From Psychrosphaera haliotis (GTDB lineage Bacteria > Pseudomonadota > Gammaproteobacteria > Enterobacterales > Alteromonadaceae): 64,000 nucleotides of DNA. The notes under the pieces were generated by a model. It was not told the DNA's origin, did not search any database, and saw only the letters and a program-made list of their open reading frames with translations. The position numbers and the translations under genes are program-made. The DNA is taken from positions 372,001-436,000 of the forward strand of contig NZ_WOCD01000005.1 of assembly GCF_009728465.1 (NCBI RefSeq). Reading direction: 5' to 3'. This document shows, piece after piece, positions 52,901 through 61,607 of the stretch (positions are counted from its first letter, which is position 1; each line of letters starts with the position of its first letter).

Positions 52901-53281
52901 ACCAATAAGTAAAGATACAGGCCCATTTTTATTACTATAAATATGATTTAAGGCCACCCAAGAAGCACCTATTCCCGGCAGTAAAGACAACAAGGTTAGT
53001 TGCCAGCCATACTCTACGTCTGTGCAAAGGTTAAACGCTAACATGCCAATAAAGTGCATGCTCCAAATACCACCACCTAAGGCAATACTTCCTATCAACA
53101 ACATTATTTGTTTGCGTTTGAAAGAGCCTGCTCTTGCGGCTTCAGCTGATACTTGTAGGCCCATAAACGAGGCAAATATCGCGATAAATATCGACAACAC
53201 CACCATCCAATTGCTGTAGGTACCAAACATCAACATGTTATCTGGGGGAATTGAGAAAAGCGTCGTTAGCCAATTGAGCAT
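49955..53281 (-). CDS. MHYT-PAS hybrid sensor histidine kinase
   Basis: 1108 residues. Domains in order: seven-helix MHYT sensor with MHFIGM (75-80), MHYTGM (138-143) and MHYTGM (208-213); two PAS domains (about 270-395 and 400-525); HisKA with [23 protein letters not shown]; HATPase; receiver with VVDDIQQN and [13 protein letters not shown]; and a C-terminal Hpt domain with [12 protein letters not shown]. MHYT domains are thought to sense CO, O2 or NO through copper. It would relay phosphate to the adjacent HD-GYP regulator and so control c-di-GMP. Confidence 0.94.
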   Translation of the reverse strand: [1108 protein letters not shown]

Positions 53282-53572
53282 AATATTTTTGAGGTTCCAT
53301 TGGGATAGCGCAACCGGTTGGTAAATTGCTATTACTTTTAATACGTTACAAATTTTGTAAGGAAATATTTCATGACTAATGATGTTACTTAACTTTTAGA
53401 TCAGATGATAGCTAAATTAAAGGTGTTCAGCGTATATTAATGTTTATTCGACGGACTTAAAAACCTTACTTTTCAAAAGGTCAAATTAGAAATAAATAGA
53501 ACATTGACAGAAATCCACCCTCGCCATAATCTAATAAGTTGAATAAATGCGCTATTAATTGTGAGAAATAAC

Positions 53573-53926
53573 ATGTACCAAAAAATGAAGCCTTTTGTAC
53601 AGCAAGAGTTTATCTCGGCAAAAAAATTCGCCGCTGAAGGTGATAGCCGCCAGGCATTTAATGCACTTGAGAATGCTCACGTTTTGGGTCAACACTCAAC
53701 AATATTGCATGTTAAGTCCCATCTAAAAATGCTTCAGTGGGCCATATCTCAAAATGACTTGAAAGAAGCGCTAGGGCAAATTTTCAGAATTGTTGGCGCA
53801 GCAACCAAAACCTTTGTGGGTCTTGTTCCTTCTGGTAATACAGGTGGTGCAAATGTGAGCCCTTTTAAGGCAATGCCCCTGTCGGAAAGAAACAAACGCA
53901 TTATAAAGCTAGTCAATGACTCCTAG
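53573..53926 (+). CDS. DUF3703 family protein
   Basis: 117 residues from the ATG at 53573 (a GTG at 53561 is also possible). MKPFVQQEFISAKKFAAEGDSRQAFNALENAHVLGQHSTILHVKSHLKML and the C-terminal PSGNTGGANVSPFKAMPL fit DUF3703, a small helical family of unknown function. The 290 bp between it and the kinase gene hold no other gene that I can see. Confidence 0.82.
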   Translation: MYQKMKPFVQQEFISAKKFAAEGDSRQAFNALENAHVLGQHSTILHVKSHLKMLQWAISQNDLKEALGQIFRIVGAATKTFVGLVPSGNTGGANVSPFKAMPLSERNKRIIKLVNDS

Positions 53927-53938
53927 TTAATTGTTAAA

Positions 53939-54406
53939 ATGACACCAGCTATTAATCAGCTTATTGCAACAAAAATAAAACACTCAGTGTTAGCTTACAC
54001 GCACGATCCCACCTCTGCGTCCTTTGGTTTAGAAGCCGTTGAAAAGTTGAACTTGTCTTCTAAACTCGTATTCAAAACCCTAATGGTTACCCTGGACGGG
54101 CGTGATCTTGTGGTGGCTATTGTGCCAGTTGATACAACGCTAAACATGAAAAAGCTTGCCAAAATAGCTAAGTCTAAAAAGGCGGAAATGGCGTCGCAAC
54201 AGTCTGCTGAAAAAAGCTCGGGATACATCCTTGGCGGCATTTCCCCTTTAGGACAAAAGAGAAAGTTAAAAACCTTTATTGACGAATCTGCGCTCGTGTT
54301 TGAAAAAATATACGTCAGTGGTGGAAAACGAGGTTTAGAAATTGAGCTATCTGCTTTAGACTTAATCTCTATAACAAAAGCGGTTGTTTGTTCACTAAAA
54401 AAATAA
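53939..54406 (+). CDS. ybaK: Cys-tRNA(Pro)/Cys-tRNA(Cys) deacylase YbaK
   Basis: 155 residues. Removes cysteine mischarged on tRNA(Pro). The YbaK fold is seen in VFKTLMVTLDGRDLVVAIVPVD, LNMKKLAKIAKSKKAEMAS and YILGGISPLGQKRKLKTFID, with the catalytic-site GGISP loop. Twelve bp after the DUF3703 gene. Confidence 0.94.
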   Translation: MTPAINQLIATKIKHSVLAYTHDPTSASFGLEAVEKLNLSSKLVFKTLMVTLDGRDLVVAIVPVDTTLNMKKLAKIAKSKKAEMASQQSAEKSSGYILGGISPLGQKRKLKTFIDESALVFEKIYVSGGKRGLEIELSALDLISITKAVVCSLKK

Positions 54407-54419
54407 TAACGAGAAAATA

Positions 54420-54863
54420 ATGAATACAATTTTAAAATCACTACTCTTTGTTGGCCTTTTAAGCGTTGCTCCTGCATCCCTAGCCGATAATTCCACACAA
54501 CAATTTGCCTCTTGTTTAGTAGACAACTTAAATGGCAAAGAGCGGAAGAAGTTAGCAAAATGGATTTTCTTTGCCATGGCTGCGCACCCTGAAATTGAGT
54601 CTTTTTCAAATATTACGGCAAACAACTATACCAATAGCGACAAAGCTATTGGCTCATTAATAACACGCTTGCTTACAGAAAACTGCTCTGCAGAAATGAA
54701 GGCCGCATATAAAACTAATCCACAAGCTATTGAGCAGGGTTTTGAACTTGTAGGTCAAGTTGCAATGCAAGAATTAATGAGCAACGACAAAGTGATGACG
54801 GCCATTACAAGTTATAGCCACTTCACTGATCAAAGCAAAATCAACTCTATTTTGGTGGATTAA
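54420..54863 (+). CDS. Small periplasmic protein of unknown function
   Basis: 147 residues with a signal peptide ending SLA-D (residue 22). The mature part is helical with two cysteines (FASCLVDNLNGKERKKLAKWIFFAMAAHPEIESFS and LTENCSAEMK) that could pair. Conserved-looking but unnamed. It lies between ybaK and murI, 10 bp before the latter, so probably in one operon. Confidence 0.78.
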   Translation: MNTILKSLLFVGLLSVAPASLADNSTQQFASCLVDNLNGKERKKLAKWIFFAMAAHPEIESFSNITANNYTNSDKAIGSLITRLLTENCSAEMKAAYKTNPQAIEQGFELVGQVAMQELMSNDKVMTAITSYSHFTDQSKINSILVD

Positions 54864-54872
54864 TCGCGTTTT

Positions 54873-55688
54873 ATGTCTAAAAAAAAAGCCGCACCCATTG
54901 GCATATTTGACTCTGGCGTTGGGGGCCTCTCAATTGCCAAAGACATTAGCGAGCTTTTGCCACATGAACATTTGATTTATGTGGCCGATCAAGCCTATTC
55001 ACCTTACGGTAATAAAAGTAAAAAAGACATTGAAGAACGTTGTTTCGCTATCGCCCAGTTCTTTATTACACAACAGTGTAAGGCAATTGTTGTTGCATGC
55101 AATACAGCGACGGTTAACGCCATTGAGTTATTAAGGGCCAACTTCGATATTCCAATTGTAGGTGTTGAGCCTGGCATTAAGCCCGCTGCATTAAACAGTA
55201 AATCGGGCATTGTTGGTGTACTCGCAACAGAACAAACCATTAATAGCGACACATTTAAAGCTCTTGTAAACCGCTTTGTCGACCATGTAGATGTGCGAGT
55301 TCAAGCCAGCCCTAAGCTTGTAGATTTAGTTGAAAATAATGATCTTACTAGCGAATATGCTCAGCAAATAGTTAATGAATATGTAACACCATTAATTAAC
55401 CAAGGCGTTGATCAAATAGCTTTAGGCTGCACTCATTATGTTTTTTTAGCTCCGCTTATAAAAAAAGCCGTCGCGGGCAGCGCAAGTATAATAAATACCG
55501 CAGCCCCTGTTGCAGCTCAATTACAACGTCGGTTGCTAGAAAAAGAACTGTTGAGCACCAATGATGAAAAAGCGTCGGTTACACTGTTCACTACCTTAGC
55601 CTCTAAGCAGAATAAGTTATTAATAAAGGACTTGTGGAGTCCTAGCGATCGAAAGTCTGATATTGCCGTAAACCAATTAGATATTTAA
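54873..55688 (+). CDS. murI: Glutamate racemase
   Basis: Makes D-glutamate for peptidoglycan. The 271-residue protein has GIFDSGVGGLSI, the catalytic cysteines in VVACNTATVNA and LGCTHYVFL, and the VGVEPGIKPA loop, all standard for MurI. It sits in a ybaK-orf-murI-lipoprotein group. Confidence 0.96.
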   Translation: MSKKKAAPIGIFDSGVGGLSIAKDISELLPHEHLIYVADQAYSPYGNKSKKDIEERCFAIAQFFITQQCKAIVVACNTATVNAIELLRANFDIPIVGVEPGIKPAALNSKSGIVGVLATEQTINSDTFKALVNRFVDHVDVRVQASPKLVDLVENNDLTSEYAQQIVNEYVTPLINQGVDQIALGCTHYVFLAPLIKKAVAGSASIINTAAPVAAQLQRRLLEKELLSTNDEKASVTLFTTLASKQNKLLIKDLWSPSDRKSDIAVNQLDI

Positions 55689-55706
55689 TAAATAAAGGTT
55701 ATAAAA

Positions 55707-56240
55707 ATGAACGTAAAGCTCATTGTTTTTATTCTTACTGTGGTGCTTTTAAGCGCCTGTAGTTCCAAAAACTGGCGAGAAACAAGTCGTGAGCCAGCAG
55801 GTTTAGCGCCAAACCCGGAACTGACTCAAGATGCAGTTATTCAATTTTATGCAGCTGACGCTTTTAGCTGGCGTGGCTGGTTTGCGGTTCACTCTTGGTT
55901 TGCGTTAAAAAAACAAGGCGCTGATGAATATACTGTATACGAAGTGGTTGGTTGGGGCGTAAAAGAAGGCCGCCCAGCTATTAGAACCTACACTACTAAA
56001 ACGCCAGATCGTTACTGGTATGGCGCCAAACCAGAGGCATTTTTAACCATTAGCGGTGCTAAAGCATCAAAGCTGATTCCAGAAATAGAAGCAGCGGTAA
56101 TGCAATACCCTTGGAAAGACGAATACACTTTATTTCCAGGTCCAAATAGCAATACATTTCCAGCGTGGATAGGCATAAAAGTACCTGAACTGGAGCTAGA
56201 CATGCCCTTTCGAGCCATTGGTAGTGGTTATGCCGATTAG
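55707..56240 (+). CDS. DUF3750-type lipoprotein
   Basis: 177 residues. Lipobox LLSAC-S (Cys19). Conserved segments are AFSWRGWFAVHSWFALKK, YTVYEVVGWG, RPAIRTYTTKTPDRYWYGAKPE and PGPNSNTFPAWIGIKVPEL, which fit DUF3750. The invariant-looking His, Cys-free PNSNTF and W residues hint at an enzyme, but none is known. AAAGGT precedes the ATG. Confidence 0.8.
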   Translation: MNVKLIVFILTVVLLSACSSKNWRETSREPAGLAPNPELTQDAVIQFYAADAFSWRGWFAVHSWFALKKQGADEYTVYEVVGWGVKEGRPAIRTYTTKTPDRYWYGAKPEAFLTISGAKASKLIPEIEAAVMQYPWKDEYTLFPGPNSNTFPAWIGIKVPELELDMPFRAIGSGYAD

Positions 56241-56293
56241 TGCCAGTTACTCAACAATCAAGGTTTTAGGTTAAAACCAGTTAGTAATATGTT

Positions 56294-56372
56294 ATCGCTG
56301 AATGGTCTTTGTCAGCGATTATCGCCTTGGATATTATGCGCCCTTATTTTTGAATACGCAGAATATCCAAGG
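56294..56372 (+). promoter_or_regulatory. Double-hairpin leader of the TonB receptor gene
   Basis: Two hairpins in series: ATCGCTGA / TCAGCGAT (56294-56301 with 56312-56319) and an 11-bp perfect stem CCTTGGATATT / AATATCCAAGG (56325-56335 with 56362-56372), extended inside by TGCG/CGCA. The 3' arm of the second contains the AAGG ribosome site, 8 bases before the ATG, so folding would hide it. No known riboswitch is recognised. Confidence 0.6.
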
Positions 56373-56380
56373 ACCAAAAT

Positions 56381-58930
56381 ATGAGCTCGACGAATTCCTC
56401 CACTAAAATGATGGCTCTGAGTCTTGCTGTTGCAAGCGCTTTAGGAACATCACCATTTGCTTTAGCTAACGAAAATGAAACGCAAGACGCGCTGTTAGAA
56501 AATGTTGAAGTTATCTCGGTAACAGGTACTCGTCGCAGCCTTCGCAGCGTAGCCGAAAGTACGGTACCGGTAGACATTATTACTGGTGAAGACTTACAAC
56601 GTTCGGGCTTGTTAGAGATGAGCCAAGTATTAAGCGGTCAAATCCCAAGCTTTAACTATCCTAGTGCAACTCTTGCTGATGGCACAGATCACGCTCGACC
56701 AGCGGTTCTTCGCGGCCTGGCTCCCGATCATACTCTAGTTCTTATTAATGGTAAGCGCCGTCATTCAGGTGCGTTACTTAACTTAGGTGGCACGGTTGGT
56801 CGTGGTAGTTCAGCGGTTGACTTAAACATGATCCCAACCTCAGCAATTAAACGTGTAGAAGTTTTACGCGACGGCGCGGCTGCACAATATGGTTCTGATG
56901 CCATTGCCGGCGTTATCAATATTGTTTTGAAAGATGCTTCAGAGGGTGGCAGCGTAAGCTTAACCTATGGTGAGTATGACTCACAAATGGCTGGTTCTCC
57001 TCAGTTACTTGAGACGGGTATTGATGCAAATGGTAACCTTGATTTTACTAAAGGCTCTGACAAAAACATCAATGACGGTGCAACTCGCACCTTTAGCGCA
57101 AATAGTGGCTTTGCACTTGGCGAAAAAGGTTTTGTGAATGTGTCTTTAGAGCTACGTAACAACGAACCGACTAATCGTTCAGGCATAGACGAAAGAGAGC
57201 AATACGACCGTTTAGCGGATGGCAGTTTAGACCCTCGTGAATTAACAATTGATCGTTATAACCATCGCTTTGGTAAAGCCGACATTGAAGATATGGCTTT
57301 ATTTTACAACTTAGGTTACGCCTTATCTGACTCTGTTGATTTATATTCATTTGGTAGTTATTCAGATCGTGAAGGCAACTCAGGCGGTTTCTATCGCCGT
57401 GCTAAAGACTCCAGAAATGTTGAGTCTATTTATGCCGATGGTTTTTTGCCACAGATAGTCTCTGATGTTAAAGATTACGCATTTGCCATTGGGGTTAATG
57501 GCGATACAAACGATTGGACTTGGGACGTAAGTGCGAATTACGGACTTAATGACTTTGGGTTAGGTGTCACAAATAGTTTAAATACATCCCTTGGTGAAAA
57601 TAGCCCAACATCATTTGACAATGGCGCTCTAAAATATCAACAAATTGTATTAAATGCCGATGCTAATACCTCGGTGGATTTTGGTTTGCCTGACGTTGTG
57701 TATTTAACGGTTGGCGCAGAGTACCGACACGAAAATTACCAAATTGAAGTGGGCGAAGAAGCATCTTACATTACAGCTACTGACGCAAACGGAGATCCAA
57801 TTGCCTCTGGTGGCGCGCAAGTTCTATCGGGTTTTTCTCCTGATAGCGCAACCGATGAAAGCCGTCACAATGTTGCTGTTTTTGCAGAGCTAGATACGTA
57901 TTTAACAGACAGTTTAAATGTGGTCCTAGCGGGCCGTTTTGAAGACTACAGCGATTTTGGTAGCACCTTCACGTCTAAATTAGCCACACGTTATAGCGTA
58001 ACCGATGACTTTTCGATTCGTGGTGCAATTAGCACTGGATTTAGAGCGCCGTCACTAGCGCAAACCTCATACAAGTCTATTAGCACTGTTTTTGAAGACG
58101 GTATTCCTAAAGAGGTAGGTTTGTTCCCAGTGACTGACGACGCAGCAGTAGCGCTAGGAGCACAAGAGTTAGAAGCTGAAGAGTCAGTAAACGCAACGGC
58201 AGGCTTTATTTATACTTATGACGATTTTACCTTCACCGTTGATGCGTATCAGATAAAAATTGATGACCGCATAGTGCTATCTGAAAACTTAAGCGGTGCT
58301 GCAGTTGTGGATATTCTGCAACAAGCAGGTGAAACCAACGCACAAAGCGTTCGCTATTTTACCAATGCAATCGACTCTACAACTAAAGGTGTTGATATTG
58401 TTGCGACTTACCGCTTTGATTTAAACGGATTGGGTGAAGCAGGTTTTGGTTCTTTAACGTTAAATGCGGCCGCAAATATAAACGATACCGAAGTAACACA
58501 CATTAAGGATAATCCAGCTGAATTAGCGGCACTTGGTGATAGTTACCAATACTTTGCGCGCAGAGAAGTGGCTCGGTTTGAACAAGGCACGCCAAAAAAC
58601 AAAGTGAATTTATCGGCAACTTGGGATTATAACGATTGGTCTACCACACTTAGAGCAACGCGATATGGCGAAGTGGTTGATGTTTCAAGTAACCCAGATA
58701 ATGATGAAGTGTTAGCGGCGAAGTGGATTACTGACGTTGAAGTTTCGTATCAAGCTAATGAGAACTGGACGGTATCTGTAGGTGCAAATAACCTATTTGA
58801 TCAATACCCTCAAGACACGGTAAACAACATCGGTTTTAGTAACTTTAATCAGATATTTACCTACAGTCCATTTACACCTTACAGCTTAGATGGCCGTTTT
58901 GTTTACGGTAACGTCAGCTACCGTTTCTAA
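56381..58930 (+). CDS. TonB-dependent receptor
   Basis: 849 residues. Signal peptide with cleavage near FALA-N (residue 29), TonB-box-like VEVISVTGTRRS, plug domain with RPAVLRGLAPDHTLVLINGKRRHSGALLNLGG and GSDAIAGVINIVLKD, and a 22-strand barrel ending in the C-terminal phenylalanine of YGNVSYRF. Substrate is not evident; a siderophore or carbohydrate are both possible. The leader can hide the ribosome site. No transport genes are next to it. Confidence 0.94.
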   Translation: MSSTNSSTKMMALSLAVASALGTSPFALANENETQDALLENVEVISVTGTRRSLRSVAESTVPVDIITGEDLQRSGLLEMSQVLSGQIPSFNYPSATLADGTDHARPAVLRGLAPDHTLVLINGKRRHSGALLNLGGTVGRGSSAVDLNMIPTSAIKRVEVLRDGAAAQYGSDAIAGVINIVLKDASEGGSVSLTYGEYDSQMAGSPQLLETGIDANGNLDFTKGSDKNINDGATRTFSANSGFALGEKGFVNVSLELRNNEPTNRSGIDEREQYDRLADGSLDPRELTIDRYNHRFGKADIEDMALFYNLGYALSDSVDLYSFGSYSDREGNSGGFYRRAKDSRNVESIYADGFLPQIVSDVKDYAFAIGVNGDTNDWTWDVSANYGLNDFGLGVTNSLNTSLGENSPTSFDNGALKYQQIVLNADANTSVDFGLPDVVYLTVGAEYRHENYQIEVGEEASYITATDANGDPIASGGAQVLSGFSPDSATDESRHNVAVFAELDTYLTDSLNVVLAGRFEDYSDFGSTFTSKLATRYSVTDDFSIRGAISTGFRAPSLAQTSYKSISTVFEDGIPKEVGLFPVTDDAAVALGAQELEAEESVNATAGFIYTYDDFTFTVDAYQIKIDDRIVLSENLSGAAVVDILQQAGETNAQSVRYFTNAIDSTTKGVDIVATYRFDLNGLGEAGFGSLTLNAAANINDTEVTHIKDNPAELAALGDSYQYFARREVARFEQGTPKNKVNLSATWDYNDWSTTLRATRYGEVVDVSSNPDNDEVLAAKWITDVEVSYQANENWTVSVGANNLFDQYPQDTVNNIGFSNFNQIFTYSPFTPYSLDGRFVYGNVSYRF

Positions 58931-58970
58931 CCTTAGCCCTAAACATTAGTCTTAAACATTAGTCCTAAAC

Positions 58971-59015
58971 AAAGGCGTCTATTTTGAAGTAAATTGAAGT
59001 GACGCCTTTTCTATT
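58971..59015 (+). terminator. Probable terminator of the receptor gene
   Basis: 9-bp perfect stem AAAGGCGTC / GACGCCTTT with a 21-base loop, followed by TCTATTTTT. It overlaps the 3' end of the convergent methyltransferase gene. Confidence 0.5.
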
Positions 59016-59710
59016 TTTACACTTTCATAAGCAACAAGTGCACTATCGGCAAGCTTACTGTTTCCTTTTTGCATTCGTTTATAATGCTCTAGTGTTTTTG
59101 ATAAATAGCGTTTAAGCATGTTTTGCTCACTCGCTGTTTTATATTGCCAAAGAACCTCACCTGCAACGCTAATCAGCGGTGACTGATTTGTACTATCTGA
59201 TGTCACTAAAAGTGCTTCATAAAAGCGCTGGTTATCTTCCAACACCTCTTCATGGCGCAAGCTAAATTCCATTTTCCTTAGTTGGCTGCGTAATGAAAAT
59301 TGATGATGCACGGGGCACAATAGAAAGTCTAACGACAAGTCTGGAAATCGTTGGTTTAGTTGAGAGATAAACTCAAGCATTAAGTCACCGCCAACGCCCG
59401 CTATAATGATTAAATGTTTGCCGTTTGAGTTTTCTACATCGTTTAAGGGCAAGCAGTAAACGTCTTCACACAATACTTGCCATTGATGCTTCTGATTGAG
59501 GAAAAACTGATTCAGGTTTTGCTCTAAGCTAGCCATTAACTCTGGAACAATATCAACAAAAAAGAGTTTACTGCTTATGCCGCTTTTTAACAGGCCTGCC
59601 CCTAGCTGCCCATGGTCACAACAGGTATCCCAAATATAGTCGTAGTTATATTGTTTATGGGCATGCTCTGCAATTGATTGAATTGTGCTTAAACGATTGC
59701 TAAGTCTCAC
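58979..59710 (-). CDS. tRNA (adenine(22)-N(1))-methyltransferase family protein (TrmK-like)
   Basis: 243 residues. RLSTIQSIAEHAHKQYNYDYIWDTCCDHGQLGAGLLKSG gives the TrmK-type SAM site (DTCCDHG in place of the usual DIGTDHG), with FVDIVPELMASL and LIIIAGVGGDLMLEFI. TrmK methylates A22 of tRNA in Firmicutes; the gammaproteobacterial members are less studied, so the substrate is inferred. Confidence 0.83.
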   Translation of the reverse strand: MRLSNRLSTIQSIAEHAHKQYNYDYIWDTCCDHGQLGAGLLKSGISSKLFFVDIVPELMASLEQNLNQFFLNQKHQWQVLCEDVYCLPLNDVENSNGKHLIIIAGVGGDLMLEFISQLNQRFPDLSLDFLLCPVHHQFSLRSQLRKMEFSLRHEEVLEDNQRFYEALLVTSDSTNQSPLISVAGEVLWQYKTASEQNMLKRYLSKTLEHYKRMQKGNSKLADSALVAYESVKIEKASLQFTSK

Positions 59711-59815
59711 CTGTGGCGTCCTATTTTAATATTATGAAAGCTACTGATTGAATAATCATCGCGTTACTGCAACAATCATTTTATATTATTGATAACTCGA
59801 TACAAAGGAATCTAC

Positions 59816-60481
59816 ATGGACCGTTATAAAGTCAAATACATGTCAAAAAACATTCAACTACTCACAAGTTTATTTGTACTTTTAATTACGATTTTTGCGT
59901 TCCAATCAAACGCAGCAGAATTTGAAGAAGGCGTGCATTATCAAGAGTTAAAACCTTATGACGTTAAAAAACCTGAAGTCCGAGAGTTCTTTTCATTTTA
60001 CTGCCCTCATTGTTTTAAGCAAGAGAGCTTCATGAGAGAAATTAAATCTACATTGCCGCCAGGTACTGCGTTTATAAATAACCATGTCGAGAATATGCCT
60101 GGCCAGAATGTTGAAGTAGAAAAATACCTAAGCAAAGCGCTAATTGTGGCTGAACGTTTAAAATTAAAAGCTCGCTTTACTGATTCAGTCTTTAATCTTA
60201 TCCACGTAAAAAAGCAAAAGCTCAGCTCTATTCGCCAAGTAAATTCCATTTTTAATCGTTTAGGTGTTGAAACAAAAAAAGTATCAAAGCTCATCAATAG
60301 TTTTGTTATTAAAGGTGAATATGCGAGCCGTAGTAAAAAAACTCAATTCATTCGTCAACAGGGTATCAATAGTGTTCCTACGTTAATAATTAACGGCCGT
60401 TACCAAACACTGAGTACTGGTTTCAAATCAAAAAAAGAGTACTTTGCCTTAATTCAATATTTATTAAATAAACCGCTTTAA
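59816..60481 (+). CDS. DsbA-family thiol:disulfide oxidoreductase
   Basis: 221 residues from the ATG at 59816 (AAAGGA upstream; ATG at 59840 also possible). Signal peptide ends near NAA-E (about residue 35). Active site CPHC (Cys63, Cys66) and cis-Pro in NSVPTLIING. Helical insert between. The product should catalyse periplasmic disulfide formation. The CPHC and overall length are those of DsbA itself. Confidence 0.9.
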   Translation: MDRYKVKYMSKNIQLLTSLFVLLITIFAFQSNAAEFEEGVHYQELKPYDVKKPEVREFFSFYCPHCFKQESFMREIKSTLPPGTAFINNHVENMPGQNVEVEKYLSKALIVAERLKLKARFTDSVFNLIHVKKQKLSSIRQVNSIFNRLGVETKKVSKLINSFVIKGEYASRSKKTQFIRQQGINSVPTLIINGRYQTLSTGFKSKKEYFALIQYLLNKPL

Positions 60482-60496
60482 TAACAAGGTAATATT

Positions 60497-61096
60497 TTGA
60501 TCAAATACATAGACAGCAACACCCATTATTTAGATGAGTATTTTACCGACTTAGACATGTCTGACAGCCTTATAGTGGAAGGTGAATTTGAAGGTTGTAC
60601 TTTCACCGACTGTAATTTTAGTGACGTAAACTTTGAAGACTGTAAATTTATTGAGTGTCATTTTGTCCGATGCAACCTAAGCTTATCAAAAGTAGGTGGT
60701 TGCCAGTTTTCAGATGTTTTATTTGCCGATTGCAAAATGCTAGGTATTGATTGGACGCGAGCTTATTGGCCAAATATTACCTTGTCAGCACAAATAAAAT
60801 TTGAAAAGTGCGTGCTCAACGACAGTTCATTTTTTGGCTTAGAGTTACCTAGTTTGGTATTAGAAGAATGCAAAGCCTACGATGTAGACTTTCGTGAAGG
60901 TGTTTTTAAAAACGCAGACTTTAGTTTTACTGACTTTACCAATAGCCAATTTAATAAAACCATTTTAACCAACGCGAACTTTACCGAAGCCGTAGATTAT
61001 TCAATTAACTTATTTGAAAATGACATTGAAGGCGCAACCTTCTCAAGATTTGAAGCGGTAAACTTACTAGAAAGTATTGGGCTAAAATTAGTTTAA
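60497..61096 (+). CDS. Pentapeptide-repeat protein (Qnr-like architecture)
   Basis: 199 residues from a TTG with AAGG upstream. Repeats of the A(D/N)LXX type run through CTFTDCNFSDVNFEDCKFIECHFVRCNLS and again NADFSFTDFTNSQFNKTILTNANF, divided near residue 95 by ARAYW-type spacing as in Qnr proteins. Such right-handed helices can mimic DNA and protect gyrase, but chromosomal relatives often have other roles. It ends 1 bp before the next frame. Confidence 0.82.
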   Translation: MIKYIDSNTHYLDEYFTDLDMSDSLIVEGEFEGCTFTDCNFSDVNFEDCKFIECHFVRCNLSLSKVGGCQFSDVLFADCKMLGIDWTRAYWPNITLSAQIKFEKCVLNDSSFFGLELPSLVLEECKAYDVDFREGVFKNADFSFTDFTNSQFNKTILTNANFTEAVDYSINLFENDIEGATFSRFEAVNLLESIGLKLV

Positions 61097-61127
61097 CGTG
61101 TATAACGCCTTTTTTCAGAGCACTATT

Positions 61128-61607
61128 ATGACATTAACAGAAATACTATCCATTCACCCTTTTAGCTGGAAATCAATTGGCGCGGCTTTGCTTTGCGGCA
61201 CAATTATCGGACTTGAAAGGCAACTCCGCGGAAAACCCGTTGGCATTAGAACGTCATCATTAGTAGTACTTGGAACTTACATGTTTGTGGCTATTGCTAC
61301 TTTTGTTATTAATGACGCTTCTGATCCATCTCGTATTATTGGTCAAGTGGTCACCGGTGTTGGCTTTTTGGGTGCTGGGGTCATGATGACACGTGAAGGT
61401 GTTGTAACGGGTGTAACGTCCGCCGCCACTATTTGGGCATTAGCCGCGTTAGGTGTCTGTGTTGCCGTTGTTGACTCTCTTGTTGCTGTAAAACTATCAA
61501 TACTAGTTGTTGGCATATTGTCTGGTATAGATGCTGTGGAAGGTTATTCCACCAGCTTAACCAAAGGTGTACACGCAAAATACAATCGCTGGCGAAAGCA
61601 CAAGTAA
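61128..61607 (+). CDS. MgtC/SapB family membrane protein
   Basis: 159 residues from the ATG at 61128 (a GTG at 61098 would add ten). Four to five membrane helices with the family signature ALLCGTIIGLERQLRGKPVGIRTSSLVVLGTYMFV and GQVVTGVGFLGAGVMMTREGVVTGVTSAATIWALAALG. Members help adaptation to low Mg2+ or modulate the F-type ATPase; this short form lacks the C-terminal soluble domain. Confidence 0.9.
   Translation: MTLTEILSIHPFSWKSIGAALLCGTIIGLERQLRGKPVGIRTSSLVVLGTYMFVAIATFVINDASDPSRIIGQVVTGVGFLGAGVMMTREGVVTGVTSAATIWALAALGVCVAVVDSLVAVKLSILVVGILSGIDAVEGYSTSLTKGVHAKYNRWRKHK

Noticed and set aside
53995-54609. 204-codon minus-strand frame
   Set aside because: Antisense to ybaK and the following secreted-protein gene, both of which are well supported.
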